Source: Pseudoglutamicibacter albus
Lineage (GTDB): Bacteria > Actinomycetota > Actinomycetes > Actinomycetales > Micrococcaceae
Assembly (NCBI RefSeq): GCF_022346425.1
Contig: NZ_JAKRCW010000005.1
Coordinates: forward strand, 1-64,000
Length of the DNA stretch: 64,000 nucleotides
Reading direction: 5' to 3'
Below are positions 26,158-34,574 of the stretch, in pieces (position 1 is the stretch's first letter; each line of letters begins with the position of its first letter). The position numbers and the translations under genes are program-made. The notes beneath the pieces were generated by a model that was given only the letters and a program-made list of their open reading frames with translations, ran no database searches and was not told where the DNA came from.

Positions 26158-27015
26158 TCAGCTGCGTTGAGCACGTGCCGATGCGTAGAGGCACAAGGCC
26201 GCCGCCGTCGAAACATTCAAGGATTCCGCCTGCCCATACAGAGGAATTGAGACGGTAGCGAAGGACGCCGCCCGTTCCGCTTCCGAGATCCCCTGGCCTT
26301 CATTACCGAACAGCCACGCGGTCGCCGTCGTCAGGGACGGCCGCTTCATCGAGCCCTTGACGGTCACGCCGTGCCGGCGGGCGGCCGCATCGTCTTCAAG
26401 CACCGTCAAATCGTGATCCCCGCCGCCGTCAGCCGCCAGCAAAACGATCCCGCAGCGGGTCAGGTGCTCGGTCAGCTCATCAAGCTCAATACCCGTGACA
26501 ACCGGAACATGGAACAACGAACCTACCGTGGACCGGACCACTTTAGGCGAGAAAACATCCACGCTGCCCTTCAGCGCAACCACCGCGTCCGCACCCGCGG
26601 CGTCAGCCGCACGGATGATGGTGCCAGCATTACCGGGGTCCTGGACCCGCCCCAGCACCGCGACCAGGCTCGTCTTCGGCGTCAGCGCTTGTTTCAAGCT
26701 CACGTGCGTGATGCGGCAACGGGCAACCACGCCCTGCGGGGACTGCGTGTCCGCGATCGCGGCCAGGACGCGCTCAGTCACAACGTTGACCCGTGCATCG
26801 GCGACCTGGGCGAGCTCAGGTTCACGTTCCATCCGCTGCTCAGTAACGAATACCTCGCGCACAAGGCCCCGCTGGGTTCGATGTTGGGCAATCGCTTCCC
26901 GTACAGCCTGCGGCCCCTCAACCAGGAACTCCCCCGACTTCTTCCGGCCCGCGGCCTTCCCTAGGTGCGCCGCCGCCCGGACTCGGTCTGCACGCGGATT
27001 ATCCATGATCTCCAT
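26158..27015 (-). CDS. SpoU/TrmH-family RNA 2'-O-methyltransferase
   Basis: A 285-residue SPOUT enzyme. An N-terminal substrate-binding domain (KSGEFLVEGPQAVREAI) precedes the three SpoU motifs: DPGNAGTIIRAADAAGADAVV, AWLFGNEGQGIS and SIPLYGQAESLNVSTAAAL. It should methylate a ribose in rRNA or tRNA using SAM; the exact site is not readable (TsnR-like rRNA methylation is common in this position). ATG at 27015 has GGGAGG 8 bases upstream. It sits between rplT and pheST, as in many actinobacteria. Confidence 0.9.
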   Translation of the reverse strand: MEIMDNPRADRVRAAAHLGKAAGRKKSGEFLVEGPQAVREAIAQHRTQRGLVREVFVTEQRMEREPELAQVADARVNVVTERVLAAIADTQSPQGVVARCRITHVSLKQALTPKTSLVAVLGRVQDPGNAGTIIRAADAAGADAVVALKGSVDVFSPKVVRSTVGSLFHVPVVTGIELDELTEHLTRCGIVLLAADGGGDHDLTVLEDDAAARRHGVTVKGSMKRPSLTTATAWLFGNEGQGISEAERAASFATVSIPLYGQAESLNVSTAAALCLYASARAQRS

Positions 27016-27070
27016 ACACTCATCCTCCCATCTTGTGACAACCCGGCCGCACCGCACGCATTAAAGCACT

Positions 27071-27100
27071 GGGGTTCCGACCCGTACGAGTCGGAACCCC
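27071..27100 (-). terminator. Hairpin terminator of the infC-rpmI-rplT operon
   Basis: GGGGTTCCGAC (27071-27081) pairs with GTCGGAACCCC (27090-27100), 11 bp, 8-base loop, followed on the minus strand by AGTGCTTTAA. It lies 67 bp after the rplT stop. Confidence 0.75.
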
Positions 27101-27167
27101 CAGCATCACGCCGCAGTGTCACATTCGCGGTGTCACAACGATGGCTATAGCGGCGTCACAGCTTCAG

Positions 27168-27548
27168 TTATGCGCGTGGTGCGTTCACGTCGGCTGGCAA
27201 AGCCTTCTTAGCGGTCTCCACCAGAACCGAGAACGCGTGAGCGTCAGACACAGCCAGCTCGGCGAGCATACGGCGGTCAACCTCGATGCCAGCGAGCTTG
27301 AGGCCCTGCATGAAACGGTTGTAGGTCATGCCGTTAGCGCGAGCCGCAGCGTTGATGCGCTGGATCCAGAGGCGACGGAAGTCACCCTTACGCTTACGAC
27401 GGTCGTTGTAGTTGTATACGAACGAGTGGAGCAGCTGCTCCTTAGCCTTACGGTAGAGCCGCGAACGCTGACCGCGGTAACCAGATGCGCGTTCCAGAAC
27501 GACGCGACGCTTCTTCTGGGCGTTAACTGCCCGCTTCACACGTGCCAC
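27168..27548 (-). CDS. rplT: 50S ribosomal protein L20
   Basis: A 126-residue basic protein starting [21 protein letters not shown], with the L20 signature around [22 protein letters not shown]. It binds 23S rRNA early in 50S assembly. It is the last gene of infC-rpmI-rplT, 110 bp after rpmI. Confidence 0.98.
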   Translation of the reverse strand: MARVKRAVNAQKKRRVVLERASGYRGQRSRLYRKAKEQLLHSFVYNYNDRRKRKGDFRRLWIQRINAAARANGMTYNRFMQGLKLAGIEVDRRMLAELAVSDAHAFSVLVETAKKALPADVNAPRA

Positions 27549-27658
27549 GTGTGTCTCCTAACATGTGGGGTCCAGCCACACCTTCACGATGCGGCTAGAA
27601 AAGTTTCGAAGGTCTCAAATAGGTGTGCGCTCTAGCGCACATACACGCCAGCGTGGGT

Positions 27659-27853
27659 TTAGAGGCCCAGCATGCGGCGGATGGTGCGCTGATCAGCCTT
27701 AGCCACAACCACATCGCCCTTCAGGCGACGAGTCAAACGCGAGGACTTGTGCTCGAGGTAGTGGCGGCGGTTTGCGCGCTGACGGCGGATCTTGCCAGAA
27801 CCGGTGAGCTTGAAACGCTTCTTAGCCCCAGAGTGGGTCTTGAACTTCGGCAT
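27659..27853 (-). CDS. rpmI: 50S ribosomal protein L35
   Basis: A 64-residue protein starting [20 protein letters not shown], the L35 N-terminal signature. An earlier in-frame start at 27898 would add 15 residues with no homology and is rejected. It is preceded by AAGGAG and lies between infC and rplT. Confidence 0.98.
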   Translation of the reverse strand: MPKFKTHSGAKKRFKLTGSGKIRRQRANRRHYLEHKSSRLTRRLKGDVVVAKADQRTIRRMLGL

Positions 27854-28064
27854 GAGAGCCTTCTCCTTGTACGTCTTCCCGCATGACCCCTGGGTCATCG
27901 GGTGCAGCTACCCGCACACACTGTGCCGCGGGCGCCCGCTGGGCTCCTCCCCACTCGCCGTTGATTCTCCAACGGAAGGGATCCCCGGATGATGCTCATC
28001 CTCAAGTGGAACGGAGGAGGAAAACTATCTATATGGATGGACTTACCTGGCGTGTGTGCCGGTA

Positions 28065-28745
28065 TCAGCCCTCTTTGGCTTGGTCTTTGGAGGCCTGCGC
28101 CATGCGGCGCATCGCTTCAGGAGCCGATGCCGCAACCGTCTGGCCGGAAGCGTCCTGTGGAGCGGACGTATCCAAACGCTGCTGACGGCGCTGGCGGCGA
28201 GGAGCTTTCTCCTGCTGAGCCTTACGGCTTTCAGCCTTGCTCTTGAGCGGGCCAACGACCATAACCATGTTTCGACCATCCTGGCGCGGCTGCGACTCAA
28301 TCACACCCACATCGGCCACATCCTCAGCGAACTGCTGAAGCAACTTCACACCGAACTCAGGACGATGCTGTTCACGGCCGCGGAACTGAATCATCGCCTT
28401 GACCTTGTCACCCGAAGACAAGAAACGATGCGCGTTACGCACCTTCGTCTCATAGTCGTGAGTGTCAATCTTCAGACGGAAGCGAACCTCCTTGAGGGAC
28501 GCGTTCGTCTGCTTCTTGCGAGCTTCACGAGCCTTGACCGCGGCTTCATACTTGTACTTGCCGAAGTCCATCAGCTTGCACACAGGTGGACGAGCGTTCG
28601 GCGCAACCTCAACCAAGTCGAGATCTGCTTCAACCGCCAGGCGCAGGGCGTCCTCAATACGGACGATCCCCACCTGTTCACCGTTAGGCCCGACCAACCG
28701 CACCTCTGGGACGCGGATTCGATCGTTGATGCGTGGGTCGCTGAT
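28065..28745 (-). CDS. infC: Translation initiation factor IF-3 (AUC start codon)
   Basis: A 226-residue IF-3 with N-domain ([21 protein letters not shown]), linker and C-domain ([19 protein letters not shown]) and an Ala/Gln/Arg-rich C-terminal tail of about 45 residues beyond the usual end. The start is AUC at 28745: AAGGAG lies 7 bases upstream, the encoded [15 protein letters not shown] is the conserved IF-3 N-terminus, and an in-frame TGA lies 12 bases upstream, so no ATG or GTG can give that N-terminus. Rare start codons on infC are known to let IF-3 control its own synthesis. An attenuator-like hairpin lies 50 bp upstream. Confidence 0.96.
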   Translation of the reverse strand: MSDPRINDRIRVPEVRLVGPNGEQVGIVRIEDALRLAVEADLDLVEVAPNARPPVCKLMDFGKYKYEAAVKAREARKKQTNASLKEVRFRLKIDTHDYETKVRNAHRFLSSGDKVKAMIQFRGREQHRPEFGVKLLQQFAEDVADVGVIESQPRQDGRNMVMVVGPLKSKAESRKAQQEKAPRRQRRQQRLDTSAPQDASGQTVAASAPEAMRRMAQASKDQAKEG

Positions 28746-28796
28746 GTTAGTGCTCCTTCATGCGATGGTGTGGTCGACGTTCACGGGAGGCATACG

Positions 28797-28825
28797 AAAA
28801 AGCCCCCGGGTTCAACACGGGGGCT
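28797..28825 (-). terminator. Intrinsic terminator (attenuator) upstream of infC
   Basis: On the minus strand AGCCCCCG (28818-28825) pairs with CGGGGGCT (28801-28808) and is followed at once by TTTT (28797-28800) and CG. This is a textbook intrinsic terminator but lies 50 bp upstream of infC in the direction of infC transcription, with no gene before it, which is the layout of an attenuator. Confidence 0.75.
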
Positions 28826-29012
28826 CAGATACCAGCAAGCAACACCCACCACGCAATCGAAACTGCGTAGCATCCAGCGTGCTACTTGCTAGACCTGACC
28901 CGGCCGCCCTGAGGCGATCGCGGGTGGGAAACCTCCGCTTTGAATTCCTGCTCTCAAGCCAAACACGCACACCGAGCAGATTCTTACTTGGCGCGCGCAT
29001 CCGCACTGTCAA
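28826..29012 (-). promoter_or_regulatory. Structured infC leader with candidate promoter
   Basis: This gene-free stretch lies between the attenuator and the divergent DUF1844 gene. A TTGACA (minus, 29007-29012) and TAAGAA (28981-28986) could form a promoter, though the 20-bp spacer is long. Downstream, AGCAAG/CTTGCT, GTAGC/GCTAC and ACGCA/TGCGT arms (minus, about 28834-28892) can fold and could compete with the terminator. No short peptide gene or other gene was found in 28746-29161. Confidence 0.5.
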
Positions 29013-29161
29013 TGATTCAAGCCATCAATGATTCTCGCTATCGTTGCAGCAGTTGGCTTCTGTAGCACCTGGCTTTTATAGCAACTAGGCTTCAGCGATG
29101 AACGCCACATTTACGGCATAAACCATCAACAAGCAGGACGGTCTGTGAAAAGCTTAGCATT

Positions 29162-29551
29162 ATGAGCGATCAGAATTCGAATCAGCACGTACACAGCTTC
29201 TCGGACTCCGAGTATGCAGACGCCCAGCAGCAACTGCGTGACATCGCAGAAGTTCCCGCAGTCGAGGTCATCACAACCACCGCGGTCCACCTCATGTCTG
29301 CCGCCGCCGTCAAGGTCGGGCTCGCCGACGGCCCTGACGCCGAAGATCTCAAAGACCTCGACGAAGCCCGCAAACTCATCACGGCACTCGCAGGCCTTGT
29401 GACAGCGGGCGCCCCAGAGATCGGCTCGCAGCATGCCGCCCCGATCCGTGACGGCCTGCGCTCCCTCCAGCTCGCATTCCGCGAAGCCTCCATGATCCCA
29501 GACAAGCCAGGCCAAGGCCCCGGCGAGAAATGGACCGGCCCCGTCAGCTAA
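29162..29551 (+). CDS. DUF1844 protein
   Basis: A 129-residue cytosolic protein with the DUF1844 core (EVPAVEVITTTAVHLMSAAAVKVGL ... LKDLDEARKLITALAGLV) and a final Gly/Pro-rich end. The family is conserved in actinobacteria next to infC, as here, divergent from it. Function unknown. Its strong conserved neighbourhood suggests a link with translation, but that is inference only. Confidence 0.85.
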   Translation: MSDQNSNQHVHSFSDSEYADAQQQLRDIAEVPAVEVITTTAVHLMSAAAVKVGLADGPDAEDLKDLDEARKLITALAGLVTAGAPEIGSQHAAPIRDGLRSLQLAFREASMIPDKPGQGPGEKWTGPVS

Positions 29552-29580
29552 CACACAGCGCAACGGCGTACGTAACCAAC

Positions 29581-29620
29581 GATGTGGGGTGAGCTTCCCA
29601 ACGGAAGTTCACCCCACATC
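29581..29620 (+). terminator. Hairpin terminator after DUF1844
   Basis: GATGTGGGGTGA (29581-29592) pairs with TCACCCCACATC (29609-29620), and TTCC/GGAA pair inside. It lies 30 bp after the DUF1844 stop and faces the MFS gene from the other side. Confidence 0.85.
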
Positions 29621-29688
29621 AGCGTTTAAGAAGGTTCCGAGTCGGCGAGGCGTTGCTGGTTCAGCGTTGCTGGCTAGATGTTGCTGGT

Positions 29689-31008
29689 TCAGGATGAAGC
29701 CATCCGGCGACGGCGACGACGAATCTGGCGCAGCACCATCGCAACAACACCGGTAGCAACCGCGACGCCAGCCAACGCACAGATCGCAACAGTGGGGCCG
29801 CCCACATCCAACATGACGCCCACCAACGGCGTGCCAGCCGCCGTGCCGGCAGTCATCGCCGAACCATATAAGCCCATCGCCTGGCCGCGGTTACGCTCCG
29901 GCACAGCCTCCGTCAACCGCTCCGAGGCCGCCGTCATCAACGGTGCAATAAAGAAACCAGACGCGAAAAGCGCGATCGAAATCAACGCCAACGTCAACGA
30001 AAACGCGACCGGAACCAGCGTGAGACCCAAAACGATGATGATCGCGAACGGGTCGAACTTTCGAGACAACGCCCCATACACAAACCCGCCAACGAGTGAA
30101 CCGAAGCACCACACGCCATACATGACCCACAGCGTGTCACCGCCGCCACCCAGGGTCTCGTTGAAGCCCACCAACGCGACCTCAGTACCTGCAAGCGCCA
30201 TGCCCGCACCCAACGCCATGACCATCATCGCAGCCGCCGAAATACTCAGCCACGGCATAAAACGACGCCGAGGCTGAGGCTGCGGCAACGGAACCACCGG
30301 GATCGCACCCGTGATCGCAGGAACCGACGAAGCATCCTTAGGGTGCGAAGGAGCCGCCAAATCATCGACCGCCTCCCGCGGGGCAGACGGCAACTGCGAA
30401 GAACGCGTCGGCGGGTTCGTGACCATCAAAATCACGCCAGCGAACACCACCAGCGCGCCCACCAAAAGCAGCGAAGCCGTCGTTGAAATCGCCGTAGCAA
30501 GAACACTGATACCGCCCGGTGCAATCACAAACACCAGCTCAGTGGTCATCGAATCCAGAGCGAACGCCGTAGTTCGATCAGGCCCGCGAACCACAACCCC
30601 CATCGACTGCCGCACCACCGTGAAAACCGGCAACGAAAACAGGCCCGCAACAAACATGAGCACCAGCAACACCTGGAAACCCACAAAAGGCGCGGCACCG
30701 AACGCGCCCGCCTCAACCACGATCGACGGCAAAACCGCGCGACGAACACCCTTGATATCCACGATCCGGCCACGCCACGGCGAACCGATCGCTACACCAA
30801 TCGTGAGCATCGCCGTGACCAGACCAGCCGAAGCGAAATCCATCTGCAGGCCGTTACGGACATGCAACGTCAACAAAATCGCGGCCGCCGAATGCGGCAA
30901 ACGACCAAAAACACCAACCAACAAAAGAGTTGGCACATGCGGGCGCCTCAGAACCCGTGCATAACGCTGGAAAATACCACTCGGCTCCCCAACACCCGCC
31001 TGGGTCAT
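29689..31008 (-). CDS. MFS transporter
   Basis: A 439-residue polytopic membrane protein with about twelve predicted helices in two halves, split by a polar loop (SSQLPSAPREAVDDLAAPSHP, about residues 205-245). The loop between helices 2 and 3 (SPWRGRIVDIKGVRR) matches the MFS signature. The drug or sugar-efflux type is likely from the general likeness, but the substrate cannot be told. It follows the SseB-like gene with a 3-bp gap, so the two are co-transcribed. A poly-Arg C-terminus (RQIRRRRRRMASS) is notable. Confidence 0.85.
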   Translation of the reverse strand: MTQAGVGEPSGIFQRYARVLRRPHVPTLLLVGVFGRLPHSAAAILLTLHVRNGLQMDFASAGLVTAMLTIGVAIGSPWRGRIVDIKGVRRAVLPSIVVEAGAFGAAPFVGFQVLLVLMFVAGLFSLPVFTVVRQSMGVVVRGPDRTTAFALDSMTTELVFVIAPGGISVLATAISTTASLLLVGALVVFAGVILMVTNPPTRSSQLPSAPREAVDDLAAPSHPKDASSVPAITGAIPVVPLPQPQPRRRFMPWLSISAAAMMVMALGAGMALAGTEVALVGFNETLGGGGDTLWVMYGVWCFGSLVGGFVYGALSRKFDPFAIIIVLGLTLVPVAFSLTLALISIALFASGFFIAPLMTAASERLTEAVPERNRGQAMGLYGSAMTAGTAAGTPLVGVMLDVGGPTVAICALAGVAVATGVVAMVLRQIRRRRRRMASS

Positions 31009-31011
31009 GCG

Positions 31012-31980
31012 TTATCCCCCTTGCGCGACCCTAATGGTCAACGAATCAGCTTTCTCCTGCACCTCTTGAGTACCCTCAACAGCAGTGCGAACCTCAGAAA
31101 CTATACGCGAGACATCCTGATCTGTAACCGTGTTATTCACCACTACAGTCACCGCCAACTCAGGGCCATGACCGCCACCACGCATCACAGTCCCATCCCC
31201 GGCCCGCGACGCGATCCCATCCGCCGGACCCAAAATCAGCGCACCCACACCATCGACATGAGAAACCGCCTCCTGCAACGGTTCAGCAAGCGAATCATCA
31301 CGATAGCTCGGCAACCACACCCGCTGCTGAGCCAAAGCCCACACCGCCGGGCGCCGCACCACGAACGTGACATTCGCGCCAGGATCCAAAACCAAGAGCT
31401 GCGCGCCCTCGTCCACCGCAGACAACGCGGCACGCGGAGCATACACCGCAACCGGACGGGCCTCCGGATGCCAATCAGTCAAGCGATCCACCGAAGAAAA
31501 CACGGGTAAAGCCGTCCGGCCATCAGGAGCAGCGATCATGACCAACGCCATATCCGCTTCCTTCTCCACCAAGTGACCATGCTCCCCGATCTCCGTGTGG
31601 CCAGTCTGAGCCACAATCGGGACAAAGACGCGTGCATCAGCCAAAGCCTCAACCACATCGTCCTCCGGTCCATAACCGGCTTTCAAAGCATCAAGGGCTT
31701 CCTGCAACGCCTCATTCGGCAAGCCGTCATCGCCGTCAAACTGGTGCAGAGGATTGCCCTCACCCGATAGGTCCCGGCCCTCCCAGGACTGGCCCGCGGT
31801 GTCCGATGCGCCACCAGCGCCCGCAAGCAAAGCCTGCTGGATGTGCGCCGGCAACGCCTTCGAACCCGGCGCTGGGTTAGCGGCGGCCGGGTTGGGCTCG
31901 GTGGGGTTTTCAGCCGTGGCGGGCTTGTTGTGGGCAGGGTTGTTCTGGGCTGGGTTATGTTCGGCGGAGTTATTGGCCAT
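31012..31980 (-). CDS. SseB-family protein
   Basis: A 322-residue protein. The first about 40 residues are an Asn/Pro/Ala-rich repeat (NPAQNNPAHNKPATAENPTE), followed by the SseB N-terminal-type domain (LADARVFVPIVAQTG ... EADMALVMIAAPDGRTALPVFSSVDRLTDW). Actinobacterial relatives sit beside priA/hisA as here. Molecular role unknown. The N-terminal repeat is likely disordered. 53 bp separate it from priA. Confidence 0.8.
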   Translation of the reverse strand: MANNSAEHNPAQNNPAHNKPATAENPTEPNPAAANPAPGSKALPAHIQQALLAGAGGASDTAGQSWEGRDLSGEGNPLHQFDGDDGLPNEALQEALDALKAGYGPEDDVVEALADARVFVPIVAQTGHTEIGEHGHLVEKEADMALVMIAAPDGRTALPVFSSVDRLTDWHPEARPVAVYAPRAALSAVDEGAQLLVLDPGANVTFVVRRPAVWALAQQRVWLPSYRDDSLAEPLQEAVSHVDGVGALILGPADGIASRAGDGTVMRGGGHGPELAVTVVVNNTVTDQDVSRIVSEVRTAVEGTQEVQEKADSLTIRVAQGG

Positions 31981-32033
31981 GTTTGCCTCTCAGCTCGGTT
32001 TATTTCTCGCCTCTACGTACTTCTCGTTTCTGT

Positions 32034-32819
32034 TCACTTCTCGCCGCGTGCGACGGCGAGCGCGTCTTCGAGGGTGAACGCGCCGTTATAGAGTGCGCGG
32101 CCAATGATCGCGCCTTCTACGCCTTTACCGACCATCGCGCGTAGGGCGCGTAGGTCATCGAGGGTGGACATGCCGCCGGATGCGATCAGCGGCTTGTCAG
32201 TGTGTTTCGCGATGTCGGCGAGCAGTTCGGTATTGGGGCCGGTCATGGTTCCATCACGGGTCACATCAGTGACGACGTAGCGGGCGCAGCCGGCATCATC
32301 GAGGCGAGCGAGCACATCCCACAGGTCCCCGCCGTCTTTGGTCCAGCCGTGGCCAGAGAGCGTGGTGCCACGCACGTCGAGGCCTACCGCGATCGCCTCA
32401 CCTACCCGTTCGATGGCTTTGGCGGTCCATTCCGGATTCTCTAGTGCCGCGGTGCCGATGTTGACCCGTGCTGCACCCCATTCGAGTGCGCGATCCAGTG
32501 ACGCATCGTCTCGAATACCGCCGGAAAGCTCAACCTTGAGATCCAGCTCGGTCGCGATGCGTTTGAGCACTGGACGGTTATCCCCGCGCGAGAAAGCGGC
32601 ATCCAAGTCAACCACGTGGATCCAGTCCGCGCCGGCCTCTTGCCAGCGCAAAGCCGCATCGAACGGGTCGCCGTGATCTGTTTCGGTGCCGGCTTCCCCT
32701 TGGGTCAGGCGCACCGCCTGCCCGTTGACGATGTCCACCGCAGGGAACAAAACAAGTTCCCGGCGCTCGGTTAATGGGTGCTCGGTTGGCGTGTGCGCAG
32801 TTGCTTTGTGATCAGTCAT
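32034..32819 (-). CDS. priA: Bifunctional HisA/TrpF isomerase PriA
   Basis: A 261-residue (beta/alpha)8 barrel, the actinobacterial PriA that isomerises both ProFAR (histidine) and PRA (tryptophan). Catalytic Asp is in [15 protein letters not shown] and the second in [15 protein letters not shown]; the phosphate loops SGGI and SGGM are intact. The dual role is inferred from the taxon, since no trpF is visible here. The start at 32819 is preferred to 32843. The N-terminus has an extra 20 residues before the first strand. Last gene of the his cluster. Confidence 0.93.
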   Translation of the reverse strand: MTDHKATAHTPTEHPLTERRELVLFPAVDIVNGQAVRLTQGEAGTETDHGDPFDAALRWQEAGADWIHVVDLDAAFSRGDNRPVLKRIATELDLKVELSGGIRDDASLDRALEWGAARVNIGTAALENPEWTAKAIERVGEAIAVGLDVRGTTLSGHGWTKDGGDLWDVLARLDDAGCARYVVTDVTRDGTMTGPNTELLADIAKHTDKPLIASGGMSTLDDLRALRAMVGKGVEGAIIGRALYNGAFTLEDALAVARGEK

Positions 32820-32898
32820 GGGGTTTTCTCTGGTCTCTCTCAACAGCTCAAGAAGTGAAAACTAGGAAGAAGCGAAGCGATGATCTCGGAAGAAAGGT

Positions 32899-33150
32899 TC
32901 AAACCGTGGTGGCAGGTGGCGGGAACTCAGCGACCACATGGATCGCTTGCCCCTCCCTCACGGCGTCCTCGTTGCCTTTATCGTCCGTGTCCGGGCCTTT
33001 CTGCGCAACGGCCCACGCCGCAATCAAAAACATGAGAGCCAGCGCGCCACACACGATGACCCACACCCGCTTAACACCCTGTTGAGCGAGCGAATACGTG
33101 CCGCCAACCAGCAACCCGCCCAGGATCATCAACACAATCGGTGAGGGCAT
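32899..33150 (-). CDS. Small two-helix membrane protein
   Basis: An 83-residue protein with two predicted membrane helices (about residues 4-20 and 28-48; VWVIVCGALALMFLIAAWAV) and a polar C-terminal tail of about 35 residues. Its ATG overlaps the hisH stop by 1 base (TGATG), so it is translated with the his genes. Not recognised; small membrane proteins at this position are found in related genomes. Function unknown. Confidence 0.72.
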   Translation of the reverse strand: MPSPIVLMILGGLLVGGTYSLAQQGVKRVWVIVCGALALMFLIAAWAVAQKGPDTDDKGNEDAVREGQAIHVVAEFPPPATTV

Positions 33151-33794
33151 CAGAGCGTCTCCATCCAATTCTTAATCAACTGGGCGCCGGGCTCGCCAGA
33201 TTTCTCCGGGTGGAACTGAACCGAACTCAACGGTCCGTTCTCAACTGCCGCGATGAACGGGCCACCGTGATCCGACCACGTGACCATCGGCGGTTTCATG
33301 AGCGGCTGGACGACGTCGAAATCCCAGCTCTGTACAGCGTAGGAGTGGACAAAGTAGAAACGTTCGTCTTCGATGCCGCGGAACAGCTGCGTGTCTTGCG
33401 GCGGAGTCACGCTGTTCCAACCCATGTGCGGAACCACATCGGCTGTGAGCCGCTCAACCACGCCAGGCCATTCGTCCAGGCCCGCTGTCCTGCCGCCGCC
33501 CTCCGTGCTTTCAGTGAACAGCACTTGGTGGCCCACACAGATCCCCAGAACGGGTTTCCCACCCGCGATCCGGTAGCCGAGATGACGCAGCAGCGAGCCC
33601 TTCTTGAGTGCCGCCATGACGCTGGCGAACGCACCGACACCGGGCAGCACCACGCCATCGGCGGTACGTAACTGATCGCTGTCCGCGGTCAACGAGACAT
33701 CAGCGCCCACGTGTTTGAAGGCGCGCAGAACCGAGTGAACGTTACCCGCGCCGTGATCGACAACCGCGATACGCGGCCGGCGGCCCTGGGTCAT
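33150..33794 (-). CDS. hisH: Imidazole glycerol phosphate synthase subunit HisH
   Basis: The glutaminase half of IGP synthase, giving ammonia to HisF. The nucleophile Cys is in [13 protein letters not shown], the oxyanion strand in [14 protein letters not shown], and the catalytic His/Glu in VQFHPEKSG. Length 214 is normal. ATG overlaps the hisB stop by 4 bases. hisF is not in the window. Confidence 0.95.
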   Translation of the reverse strand: MTQGRRPRIAVVDHGAGNVHSVLRAFKHVGADVSLTADSDQLRTADGVVLPGVGAFASVMAALKKGSLLRHLGYRIAGGKPVLGICVGHQVLFTESTEGGGRTAGLDEWPGVVERLTADVVPHMGWNSVTPPQDTQLFRGIEDERFYFVHSYAVQSWDFDVVQPLMKPPMVTWSDHGGPFIAAVENGPLSSVQFHPEKSGEPGAQLIKNWMETL

Positions 33795-34411
33795 AGCGCT
33801 CCCTTAGTGGACGGGATCGTGTTCCCCATCCGCTCGTCTGGTTCGATGGCTTCACGCAGTGCTCGCGCTAGAGCCTTGAACTGGCATTCCACGATGTGGT
33901 GAGGGTCGCGGCCACGCAGAACGTCGATGTGCAGGCAGATGCCTGCGTGGTAGGCGAAGGATTCGAAGACGTGGCGGGTCATCGAACCGGTGAAGTGCCC
34001 GCCGATGAGGTGGTACTGCTGGCCTTCGGGTTCGCCTTCATGGACCACGTAAGGGCGGCCGGAGAGATCCACGATGCAGCGCGCAAGGGCCTCATCCAGT
34101 GGGATGGTTGCCTGCCCAAAGCGGGTGATGCCGCGCTTGTCACCAAGCGCTGTTTTGAATACCTCGCCGAGTGTGATCGCGGTGTCTTCGACAGTGTGAT
34201 GGACATCGATGTCTGTGTCCCCATGCGCTGCGATGGTGATGTCCATGAGCGAGTGGCGCGCCAGCGAGGTCAACATGTGATCGTAGAACGGAACTGTTGT
34301 GGAGATGTCCGCTTGACCGGTCCCATCGAGTTTGATGGTGACCTTGACGGTGGATTCGGAGGTGATCCGTTCCATGGTGGCTTCACGGGTACCGATCAGC
34401 TGGGCGCTCAT
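33791..34411 (-). CDS. hisB: Imidazoleglycerol-phosphate dehydratase
   Basis: A 206-residue monofunctional HisB that dehydrates IGP to imidazole-acetol phosphate. The manganese-binding motifs are seen as [15 protein letters not shown] and the C-terminal counterpart [20 protein letters not shown]. The start at 34411 ([10 protein letters not shown]) is a choice; ATG at 34375 would give the shorter family-like start MERITSEST. It is 163 bp after hisC, a long gap that holds a hairpin and repeats, so an extra promoter is possible. Confidence 0.94.
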   Translation of the reverse strand: MSAQLIGTREATMERITSESTVKVTIKLDGTGQADISTTVPFYDHMLTSLARHSLMDITIAAHGDTDIDVHHTVEDTAITLGEVFKTALGDKRGITRFGQATIPLDEALARCIVDLSGRPYVVHEGEPEGQQYHLIGGHFTGSMTRHVFESFAYHAGICLHIDVLRGRDPHHIVECQFKALARALREAIEPDERMGNTIPSTKGAL

Positions 34412-34435
34412 GGTGCTCGCTTTCTTCATGTGATG

Positions 34436-34461
34436 CGCAGATGCGCGTCTACGCATCTGCG
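34436..34461 (-). promoter_or_regulatory. 10-bp perfect hairpin before hisB
   Basis: CGCAGATGCG (34436-34445) and CGCATCTGCG (34452-34461) form a perfect inverted repeat with a 6-base loop, 25 bp upstream of the hisB start. It has no U tract. It could be an operator or an mRNA structure. Confidence 0.5.
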
Positions 34462-34489
34462 TGGGATTGTTCTGCCCTCATTCTATGAG

Positions 34490-34533
34490 GGTTCTCTAAG
34501 GAGGGCCCTCTTTAGATGGTTCTATAGGGAGGG
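34490..34533. repeat. Direct repeat and palindrome between hisC and hisB
   Basis: GGTTCTCTAAGGAGGG (34490-34505) recurs as GGTTCTATAGGGAGGG (34518-34533) with a 28-base period. The first copy overlaps a near-perfect 22-bp palindrome centred on GGGCCC (34495-34516). Such a layout fits binding of a dimeric regulator. Confidence 0.5.
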
Positions 34534-34574
34534 TGCTGTTGCGGCGTCCTGATGAGCCGGCCGCTTGCCGCGTG

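Noticed and set aside
27854-27898. Upstream start for rpmI giving 15 extra residues
   Set aside because: L35 starts at MPKFKTHSG throughout bacteria and AAGGAG precedes that ATG.
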